This document shows, piece by piece, positions 1-5,028 of a stretch of 5,541 nt of DNA. The stretch is from Gammaproteobacteria bacterium (lineage in GTDB: Bacteria > Pseudomonadota > Gammaproteobacteria > SZUA-229), in the NCBI GenBank assembly GCA_016191795.1, contig JACPVK010000101.1, forward strand, positions 1 to 5,541. The letters are read 5' to 3'. The translations under genes were made by a program, and so were the position numbers. The notes beneath the pieces were generated by a model. It saw only the letters and a program-made list of their open reading frames with translations. It searched no databases and was not told where the DNA came from. Position 1 is the stretch's first letter; each line of letters begins with the position of its first letter.

Positions 1-531
1 ATTGATCTGGCAAGCTACGTCCACAAGCCAGTACAGTTTCTACAGTCCCGGAACTTTATTCCGGATTATCTGCGTCCCGCCTACCAAAGCATTATCGACG
101 CTCTGATCCCGTTACTGGCTATACATCTATCAGAAGTCCCCTATACACCGATACGACTGCACGGCGACTGTCATCAGGGTAATATTTTATGGCACGATAG
201 CGGCCCCAACTTTGTTGATTTTGATGACAGCCGTATGGGGCCCGCCGTGCAGGATTTGTGGATGTTATTATCCGGTGAGGATGAAGATCGAAGGAAACAG
301 CTGGATGCCCTGCTCGATGGTTACTACCAGTTTCATGAATTCGACATGGCAGAAACCAGACTGATTGAAACCTTACGCTGTATGCGACTGATACATTACA
401 GCGGCTGGCTGGCACAACGCTGGGACGATCCGGCATTTCCGGCTGCGTTTACCTGGTTTAATACGCCCAATTACTGGGAACAACATATTTTACAACTCAA
501 GGAACAACTGGCTCTGGTACAGGAAAATTGA
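1..531 (+). CDS. srkA: Stress response kinase A (SrkA/YihE), C-terminal part, 5' end outside window
   Basis: The frame is open from base 1, so the gene begins upstream; 176 residues are visible and the E. coli protein has about 328, so roughly the N-terminal lobe is missing. The family is a cytoplasmic Ser/Thr protein kinase with an aminoglycoside-phosphotransferase-like fold; in E. coli it protects against stress-induced death and counteracts MazEF. Visible motifs are the catalytic loop HGDCHQGN (visible residues 54-61, catalytic Asp at 56, Mg-binding Asn at 61) and the metal-binding segment FVDFDD (71-76, Asp73), equivalent to E. coli Asp201, Asn206 and Asp217. They are followed by the family signature GPAVQDLWMLL (80-90) and the conserved tail RLIETLRCMRL...WLAQRWDDPAFP. 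All visible catalytic residues are intact. It ends in TGA one base before the downstream sensor gene, so the two are probably co-transcribed. Its promoter lies outside the window. Confidence 0.93.
   Translation: MDLASYVHKPVQFLQSRNFIPDYLRPAYQSIIDALIPLLAIHLSEVPYTPIRLHGDCHQGNILWHDSGPNFVDFDDSRMGPAVQDLWMLLSGEDEDRRKQLDALLDGYYQFHEFDMAETRLIETLRCMRLIHYSGWLAQRWDDPAFPAAFTWFNTPNYWEQHILQLKEQLALVQEN
521..524 (+). promoter_or_regulatory. Ribosome binding site of the HAMP-PAS sensor gene
   Basis: AGGA lies 8 bases before the ATG at 533, inside the last codons of srkA. It supports the ATG at 533 as the start of the sensor gene. It also suggests that ribosomes finishing srkA can re-initiate, because the srkA stop and the ATG are only one base apart. 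Confidence 0.7.
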
Positions 532-532
532 T

Positions 533-1708
533 ATGAAAATTACACACAGATTATTCGCCAGCATTGTTATCAGCGCGGTGGCATTTATATTCCTGCTGGC
601 GGTGACGGATATAGTTGCAAGCAAACAGCAAAACTCCCAGGAAATTCGCACTGTTCTGAGCCAACTCGACAAACAATTTTTGCACACCCAGATAGAAGTA
701 CGCGCACATCCCGATAACCCGCAATTCATTGAAAAAGCATTCAAACAAATAGACCTGACCCGTGAGAAACTCCACCCGTTGCAGGCCACTGCAAAATTTG
801 GCGAAATCCGGTTACTGACCGAACAGCTCGATGCCTATCAAAAGCAGTTCACCGATTTTGCCATGGCCGGTGCAAAAGTGAGCGCCATGGAACAACAACC
901 TGATAAAAACATGGACACCTACACCAGTCTGTTAAATCGCAAACAAAAACTCTCTGAAACCCTGACCAAAACAGAAAGCGAAATTACCCAGCAGATACAG
1001 GCCATTGATCGTCGCCTGGAAAAATATATCGTAAGAAAAGATTTATCTCTGGAAAGGCTACGCTGGATCAGCGCCCTGAGTATTATTTTTATCACCCTGA
1101 TACTAACTAATCATCTTGTCAGCAGCTTTACCAAACCCTTTAAACGCCTCATTGCCCATATAAACCTGCTGGCTGCAGGTCAGTTGAATATTCAGACAGA
1201 CATCACCGGCAAAGATGAACTGGGACAACTCGGAAAACTACTCAACAGCATGAGCCGACAACTTGACCGTGCCTTTGATGAACTAAAAATCGAACGTGAC
1301 ACACTGGCAACTACGGTCGAACAACTCAAGCGTACACAACTCGACCTGCAGCAATCCGAAACCAGATACAACCGCCTGTTTGAATCTTCAGCTGATGCCA
1401 TATTGATACTGAATGGTGAAAAAGTCATGCAATGCAATCGCGCCGCGCTGCAATTATTTAATGTGGCTTCCATCGAGGCATTCAAGAAACTGCAGCTATC
1501 CGATTTGTCGCCAGACAAACAAACCAATGGCGAAGATTCATTCCTCGCCATCAGCCATCATATTTCCGCCGCTTACAAACACGGCGAACATCAGTTTGAG
1601 TGGCTGCTCAAACAACATAAAGGCGAAATATTTTCGGCGCGGGTTATCTTTACGGTTCTGGATCTGGGTTATACGCAGCTGTTGCAGGCGGCCATCAGAA
1701 GAATCTGA
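533..1708 (+). CDS. Membrane sensor protein, HAMP-PAS, apparently truncated after the PAS domain
   Basis: This 391-residue protein begins with a short basic tail and a transmembrane segment (about 8-29). A glutamine- and lysine-rich, largely helical region (about 30-176) follows, predicted to be periplasmic and resembling the four-helix-bundle sensors of chemoreceptors and kinases. A second transmembrane segment (about 177-197) leads to a HAMP linker (about 198-250, with the typical ...GKDELGQLGKLLNSM), a coiled coil (250-280) and a PAS domain (about 278-388) starting YNRLFESSADAILILNG. The family logic is signal transduction across the inner membrane to a histidine kinase, GGDEF/EAL or methyl-accepting domain. 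None is present: the reading frame stops at QAAIRRI, exactly where PAS domains usually run into R-D-I-T/S-E-R-K and the output module. The ligand and output are unknown. It follows srkA by one base with a good Shine-Dalgarno. It is either a decayed sensor or a short one that signals by partner binding; I favour truncation. Confidence 0.8.
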   Translation: MKITHRLFASIVISAVAFIFLLAVTDIVASKQQNSQEIRTVLSQLDKQFLHTQIEVRAHPDNPQFIEKAFKQIDLTREKLHPLQATAKFGEIRLLTEQLDAYQKQFTDFAMAGAKVSAMEQQPDKNMDTYTSLLNRKQKLSETLTKTESEITQQIQAIDRRLEKYIVRKDLSLERLRWISALSIIFITLILTNHLVSSFTKPFKRLIAHINLLAAGQLNIQTDITGKDELGQLGKLLNSMSRQLDRAFDELKIERDTLATTVEQLKRTQLDLQQSETRYNRLFESSADAILILNGEKVMQCNRAALQLFNVASIEAFKKLQLSDLSPDKQTNGEDSFLAISHHISAAYKHGEHQFEWLLKQHKGEIFSARVIFTVLDLGYTQLLQAAIRRI

Positions 1709-1715
1709 ACGACAC

Positions 1716-1746
1716 CTGCAGGAGCGGGCCATGCCCGCGATATGGC
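1716..1746. repeat. REP-like palindrome
   Basis: The element reads CTGCAGGAGCGGGC, a CAT loop, then GCCCGCGATATGGC. The stem is GCGGGC (1724-1729) with GCCCGC (1733-1738) around loop 1730-1732. The layout GGAGCGGGC-loop-GCCCGCGA closely resembles Pseudomonas-type REP sequences (GGAGCGGGCTTGCCCGCGA). That similarity is recalled from knowledge of the family, not searched. It begins about 8 bases after the stop of the sensor gene. Confidence 0.6.
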
Positions 1747-1771
1747 TGTTAAAAGCATAAGTCCGCAAATA

Positions 1772-1831
1772 CACGCAAATGAAAAGCAAAAATAGTTTTT
1801 GTTTTTTGCCTTATTAGCGTTCATTTGCGTG
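1772..1831. repeat. Long AT-rich inverted repeat with T-run, possible transcription terminator
   Basis: The outer arms are exact 12-base complements: CACGCAAATGAA (1772-1783) and TTCATTTGCGTG (1820-1831). Inside, AAAAGCAAAAA (1782-1792) can pair with TTTTTGTTTTT (1796-1806) around a TAG loop with one G-U pair, and T-runs lie on its 3' side. Because an A-run and a T-run lie on opposite sides, the inner stem could slow polymerase from either direction, which would suit a convergent junction. The stem is AT-rich, so a classical strong intrinsic terminator is not shown; the repeat is certain, its role is not. Confidence 0.5.
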
Positions 1832-1845
1832 ATGCACAGGGATAC

Positions 1846-1872
1846 TTCTCGTTCCCACGCTCTGCGTGGGAA
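1846..1872 (+). repeat. GTTCCCACGC-type palindrome, copy A
   Basis: The stem TTCCCACGC (1852-1860) pairs with GCGTGGGAA (1864-1872) around the loop TCT. The full 27-base unit from TTCTCG to GGGAA is repeated exactly in reverse complement at 1948-1974. Palindromes built on this sequence are widespread short repeats in many gammaproteobacterial genomes (recalled, not searched). Confidence 0.8.
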
Positions 1873-1941
1873 TGCAGATGTGTGATTGCATTGTTTACTG
1901 TACTAGCACCTGGCGCTGAAAGCTTATTCCGCCCTCGCTCG

Positions 1942-1974
1942 TTCTCGTTCCCACGCAGAGCGTGGGAACGAGAA
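1942..1974 (-). repeat. GTTCCCACGC-type palindrome, copy B, inverted, perfect 15-bp stem
   Basis: TTCTCGTTCCCACGC (1942-1956) pairs with GCGTGGGAACGAGAA (1960-1974) without a mismatch around the loop AGA. The loop sequence sets its orientation as opposite to copy A. It lies 20 bases beyond the lnt stop codon, so lnt mRNA would carry this strong hairpin just after its coding end. On neither strand is it followed by a T-run, so it is more likely to stabilise the mRNA end, or to be a passive repeat, than to be an intrinsic terminator. Confidence 0.85.
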
Positions 1975-1994
1975 ATCAAAACCGCCATGAACCC

Positions 1995-3494
1995 CTACCG
2001 GCTTTTATTAAACTTCCTGAAAACCAAAACCAGCGCTCCCAACACCAAAACCATCAATAAATAATTCCGCCACAAGGCATAAGGCGTTCTACCCTGCAAG
2101 GGCTGCACATCCGCATTCAACACATGAGTCTGGAATTGTGGTGATTGCGCCACAACTCTTCCCTTGTGATCAATAACGGATGACACGCCGGTATTGGTTG
2201 AACGCAATAAATAGCGCCCGGCTTCCAGTGCACGCATGCGCGCTATCTGGTGATGTTGCCAGGGCTCTATCGAATCTTCAAACCAGGCATCATTGCTGAC
2301 ATTAACCAGCAACGCCGCCTCGGGTACATCACGAATCACATCACGATCGAATGCGTCTTCGAAACAGATATTAATTCCCACCTTGTGACCGGCAACCGTC
2401 ACCAATTCCTGGTCAAATCCGGCCGATGCAATATCTGACATAGGTATGTTTATCCAGCGCCTGAAAAAATCCATCACTGTACGAAATGGAAAATATTCAC
2501 CCAGTGGCACCAGATGTCGCTTCCGATAAATACCGTCGCGTAAACTGACAACGCTGTTGTAATACAGTCGCTGTTCCCGATTACCGGTAAAAATACCAAA
2601 CAGCACTTCACTATTTTCCTGCTCGGCACGCAAACGAAGATTGTTAATATAATCCGGCACTCTATGCAGATAATCTGGCACGGCGGTTTCCGGCCATACA
2701 ATCAAATCACTCTGCCAGCTCAATTCAGTCAGTCGCCGATAACGCTCCATGGTCATTTCGCGCATGCCGTATTCCCATTTTTCCTGCTGCGGCACATTAC
2801 CCTGGATCAGTGACACACGCAGGGTGTTACCGTTTTTTTCAACCCATTCAATCTGCATCAACAGCCAGCCACCCAGCCAGATAGCCAATAGCGTGAACAG
2901 GACAGGCAGTCGTTTAGATTGAATAAATAACATGACTAACAGGGCTGCTGTTAATGCCGCCACATAACTCACACCAAGCCCACCAACCAGCGGTGCATAA
3001 CCTGCCAGCGGTGTATCAATCTGCGTATAACCAATTTGCAGCCAGGGAAAGCCAGTAAACAACCAGCCTCGCAACCATTCACTCAGCATCCACAGTGCAG
3101 GCAACACAAACATTATTTTTACAACTCGTGTTGACGCAGCAAATAACTTTTGCGCACCATACATCGCCAATGCAGGAAATATCGCCAGATACGCTGACAA
3201 TAAAGCCAATATGATGATAACCAGCCATAGCGGCGTACCGCCATGGTAGTGCAGGCTGTAATAAATCCAGTGTGTGCCGTGAAAAAACCAGCCCATACCG
3301 AACAACCAGCCCAGCATGGATGCACGACCAGCTGTTTGTTTGTGCACCAGAAAAAATAACCAGCCCAGTAGTGGAAATAGCATCCAGAATTGATCATACG
3401 GCGCATAGGCGAACGGCAACAACAAGCCCGCTATAAAAGCGCTAACAAGAAAAAAATACGGGGTTTTTATAATTTTATTAAAGGTCAGATGCAT
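1995..3494 (-). CDS. lnt: Apolipoprotein N-acyltransferase (Lnt)
   Basis: Lnt is an inner-membrane enzyme that moves an acyl chain from a phospholipid to the N-terminal diacylglyceryl-cysteine of lipoproteins, the last step of their maturation and needed for Lol sorting. The protein has 499 residues (E. coli 512). About seven membrane helices occupy residues 8-215, with the signature LRGWLFTGFPWLQIGY (141-156). A periplasmic nitrilase-type domain (about 222-465) follows, then a last helix (about 476-493). The catalytic triad is intact: Glu269 in VWPETAVP, Lys325 in YRKRHLVPLGEY, Cys377 in NICFED. The conserved Trp240, Glu333 and Glu379 are also present, as is NVSNDAWF. The ATG at 3494 is the only reasonable start: upstream in frame there is no ATG, GTG or TTG before a stop, and the next Met is inside a membrane helix. 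No Shine-Dalgarno is visible (the start is preceded by ATTAGCCACC). It is last in the phoH-ybeY-corC-lnt order but set apart by a repeat-filled gap. Confidence 0.97.
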   Translation of the reverse strand: MHLTFNKIIKTPYFFLVSAFIAGLLLPFAYAPYDQFWMLFPLLGWLFFLVHKQTAGRASMLGWLFGMGWFFHGTHWIYYSLHYHGGTPLWLVIIILALLSAYLAIFPALAMYGAQKLFAASTRVVKIMFVLPALWMLSEWLRGWLFTGFPWLQIGYTQIDTPLAGYAPLVGGLGVSYVAALTAALLVMLFIQSKRLPVLFTLLAIWLGGWLLMQIEWVEKNGNTLRVSLIQGNVPQQEKWEYGMREMTMERYRRLTELSWQSDLIVWPETAVPDYLHRVPDYINNLRLRAEQENSEVLFGIFTGNREQRLYYNSVVSLRDGIYRKRHLVPLGEYFPFRTVMDFFRRWINIPMSDIASAGFDQELVTVAGHKVGINICFEDAFDRDVIRDVPEAALLVNVSNDAWFEDSIEPWQHHQIARMRALEAGRYLLRSTNTGVSSVIDHKGRVVAQSPQFQTHVLNADVQPLQGRTPYALWRNYLLMVLVLGALVLVFRKFNKSR

Positions 3495-3554
3495 GGTGGC
3501 TAATTTCAGGTGGCAATCACGTTTCGCAGGAACACTACTCTAAGGAAGAAAATC

Positions 3555-3580
3555 CTCCGATTACGCTGTGCTAATCGGAG
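3555..3580. repeat. CTCCGATTA palindrome (short dispersed repeat)
   Basis: CTCCGATTA (3555-3563) pairs perfectly over 9 bases with TAATCGGAG (3572-3580), with CGCTGTGC between. The sequence TCCGATTACGCTGTGCTAATCGGA followed by GCTACGG is of a type often seen between genes of Gammaproteobacteria (recalled, not searched). In the mRNA running from corC to lnt it would form a hairpin; there is no T-run on either side. Confidence 0.75.
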
Positions 3581-3606
3581 CTACGGCTCTGTCTAACCCG
3601 AAAATA

Positions 3607-3678
3607 CATTTGCGTGATGCACATGGATGTGCGAATGCCGCGAGCGCATGACGCGCAAGAGCGGCGCATTTGCGTTTT
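3607..3678. repeat. Composite imperfect inverted repeat with a direct copy near the lnt 3' end
   Basis: The segment starts with CATTTGCGTGATGCACA (3607-3623), identical to 1822-1838; with the next five bases 21 of 22 match. It contains GCACAT-GG-ATGTGC (3619-3632), a 6-bp hairpin. It continues into an imperfect stem in which GCGAATGCCGC (3631-3641) faces GCGGCGCATTTGC (3661-3673), with a small bulge and an inner GCGC/GCGC pairing. It ends in a T-rich stretch before the corC stop. Confidence 0.6.
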
Positions 3679-3698
3679 CTTGTTCTTTTAAACACAAC

Positions 3699-4556
3699 TC
3701 ATTCTTCAGCGGCTTTGGTTGGCACCGGCAGCAACACCATTTGCAAATGCTTGATGCGTCGGCTATCAGCGCTCATAACCTTGAACAGAAAACGACCTAT
3801 TTGCACCGATTCACCGCGCTTGGGCAGATGGCCAAGATGACGCATAATCATGCCGGCAATAGTGTCACTTTCTTCGTCGCTGAGATCACAGCCAAAGTAC
3901 TCGTTAAATTCTTCAATATCGGTGAGTGCTTTTAATGAATAGCGATTGATACCCAGGCGACGAATATTGGCGGCATCGGCATCATCATGCTCATCATCGA
4001 TTTCACCAACGATTTGTTCCAGCACATCCTCGATGGTTACCAGGCCGGATACACCGCCATATTCATCGACAACAATCGCCATATGATTTCGGCTGGTACG
4101 AAATTCTTTCAGCAATACATTCAGGCGTTTGCTTTCCGGAACAAAAATAGGCGGGCGTAATACATCCTTGATATCGAAGTTTTTGCGTTCATCCAGATTA
4201 CAGTAGCGCAATAAATCCTTGGCCAGCAGGATGCCGACGATTTCATCACGGCCATCTCCAATCATGGGAAAACGTGAGTGACCCGAATCCACCACCACCG
4301 ACAACATTTCTTCGTAACCATGTTCAAGATCCAGCACCGCCATGTGTGAGCGGGGCACCATAATGTCCCGTACCTGGATGTCGGAGACTTCAAATACGCC
4401 TTCAATCATGGCGAAGGCATCTGCATCAAACAAATTACGCTTGTGCGATTTCTTCAGCAACTCGATTAATTCATTTCGATCTGATGGTACATCAAGAAAA
4501 ATACGGCTGATTTTATCCAGTAAGGAAAGTTGCGTGTCGCCAGGCTGTTCACTCAT
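3699..4556 (-). CDS. corC: CorC/YbeX family CBS-domain protein
   Basis: The protein has 285 residues (E. coli YbeX/CorC 292). An N-terminal segment with MIEGVFEVSDIQVRDIMVPRSHM (about 50-72) leads into a pair of CBS domains (about 66-128 and 131-188; motif VVDEYGGVSGLVTIEDVLEQIVGEIDDE at 162-189). A C-terminal CorC_HlyC transporter-associated domain follows (about 203-281; DTIAGMIMRHLGHLPKRGE). There is no membrane segment, so it is the soluble type rather than the membrane-anchored CorB/HlyC-like type. Members bind adenosine nucleotides through CBS and were linked to Mg/Co efflux with CorA; in E. coli YbeX has also been tied to ribosome metabolism. The start ATG shares four bases (ATGA) with the stop of ybeY, so translation is probably coupled. 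The product name is secure; its exact role here is inferred from the family. Confidence 0.95.
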   Translation of the reverse strand: MSEQPGDTQLSLLDKISRIFLDVPSDRNELIELLKKSHKRNLFDADAFAMIEGVFEVSDIQVRDIMVPRSHMAVLDLEHGYEEMLSVVVDSGHSRFPMIGDGRDEIVGILLAKDLLRYCNLDERKNFDIKDVLRPPIFVPESKRLNVLLKEFRTSRNHMAIVVDEYGGVSGLVTIEDVLEQIVGEIDDEHDDADAANIRRLGINRYSLKALTDIEEFNEYFGCDLSDEESDTIAGMIMRHLGHLPKRGESVQIGRFLFKVMSADSRRIKHLQMVLLPVPTKAAEE

Positions 4557-5023
4557 TCGTCAGTTCCATAGGGATTAGCCATCCCCAGTTGTTGCAGTAA
4601 TTTTATTTCCAGGCCTTCCATTTCGGCGGCCTCATCATCGGCAATATGGTCATAACCCTGCAGATGCAGCATACCGTGTATAACCATGTGTGCCCAGTGC
4701 GCAGGCAGCGGCTTGTTTTGTTCAGCTGCTTCACGCGCCACCACCGGCGCACAAATAACCAGATCTCCCAGCATTATCTCATCGACAGTGGCGGCCAGTT
4801 CATCCGGCAATTCCATGGGAAACGACAATACATTGGTCGATTTATTTTTGCCGCGATACTGGTGATTCAATTCACGACTTTCTGCTTCATCCACCAGACG
4901 AATAACCACTTCAGCATCGCCCGCTTCACACAAAGCTATATCTGTCCAGCGCTGAAAATCTTCCACACTCGGCAAACCGGTTTGCGATTCACATGCATAT
5001 TGCACATCAAGTTGCACAGACAC
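4553..5023 (-). CDS. ybeY: Endoribonuclease YbeY (rRNA maturation factor)
   Basis: YbeY is a zinc-dependent single-strand endoribonuclease involved in 16S rRNA 3' maturation and 70S quality control. The zinc motif HGMLHLQGYDH is complete (His116, His120 and His126, counted from the GTG start). The conserved YRGKNKSTNVLSFP (56-69, with Arg57 matching the essential E. coli Arg59), LGDLVIC and HWAHMVIHG are also present. I chose GTG at 5023, giving 156 residues (E. coli 155). The start MSVQLDVQYACES then aligns with the E. coli start MSQVILDLQLACED, and AGGG (5033-5036) lies 9 bases upstream. TTG at 5026 or at 5032, the latter overlapping the phoH stop as TTGA, are possible alternatives adding one or three residues. 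The gene follows phoH almost without a gap and overlaps corC by four bases. Confidence 0.95.
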   Translation of the reverse strand: MSVQLDVQYACESQTGLPSVEDFQRWTDIALCEAGDAEVVIRLVDEAESRELNHQYRGKNKSTNVLSFPMELPDELAATVDEIMLGDLVICAPVVAREAAEQNKPLPAHWAHMVIHGMLHLQGYDHIADDEAAEMEGLEIKLLQQLGMANPYGTDE

Positions 5024-5028
5024 CAATA

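Larger units (their letters stand above)
1709..1994. other. Convergent intergenic region filled with palindromic repeats, no gene
   Basis: The sensor gene (+) and lnt (-) end toward each other across 286 bases. I see no credible gene here. The region contains, in order, a REP-like hairpin, an AT-rich inverted repeat whose T-run may end transcription, and two inverted copies of a GTTCCCACGC-type palindrome; each is listed separately. Repeats of this kind commonly collect between convergent genes, where they interrupt no promoter. Confidence 0.8.
3495..3698. other. Gap between corC and lnt holding palindromic repeats, no gene
   Basis: In most gammaproteobacteria corC and lnt are close together. 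Here 204 bases separate them, with two structured segments (3555-3580 and 3607-3678) and no credible coding region. I could not find a convincing promoter for lnt on the minus strand; weak hexamer-like matches exist but none has both boxes at proper spacing. A GGAGGA on the minus strand (3553-3558) looks like a ribosome site, but it is about 60 bases from the lnt start and serves no start in frame. Confidence 0.7.

Noticed and set aside
119..436. 105-residue minus-strand frame opposite srkA
   Set aside because: The plus strand encodes the conserved kinase motifs; the minus frame has no family features.
1413..1760. 115-residue plus-strand frame overlapping the sensor gene end
   Set aside because: Most of it overlaps the PAS domain in the wrong frame. 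Only its last part (ERHLQER) may be a frameshift remnant, reported as a finding.
1942..1974. Intrinsic terminator for lnt
   Set aside because: The 15-bp stem is strong but no T-run follows it on the minus strand, so I list it as a repeat only.
1709..1994. CRISPR array or insertion sequence
   Set aside because: The repeats are two inverted palindromes, not regularly spaced direct repeats, and no transposase frame or target-site duplication is visible.
1825..2064. 79-residue plus-strand reading frame with SFPRSAWEC and SFPRRAWERE
   Set aside because: It is a translation of the two inverted GTTCCCACGC palindromes and then runs antisense into the lnt 3' end. Frames of this FPRRAWE type are a common artefact of this repeat.
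3495..3700. Promoter or riboswitch driving lnt
   Set aside because: I found no -35/-10 pair with proper spacing and no conserved riboswitch pattern; the structure present is explained by dispersed palindromes.
3627..3935. 102-residue plus-strand frame starting in the corC-lnt gap
   Set aside because: It is mostly antisense to corC, which has full family support, and has no recognisable domain of its own.
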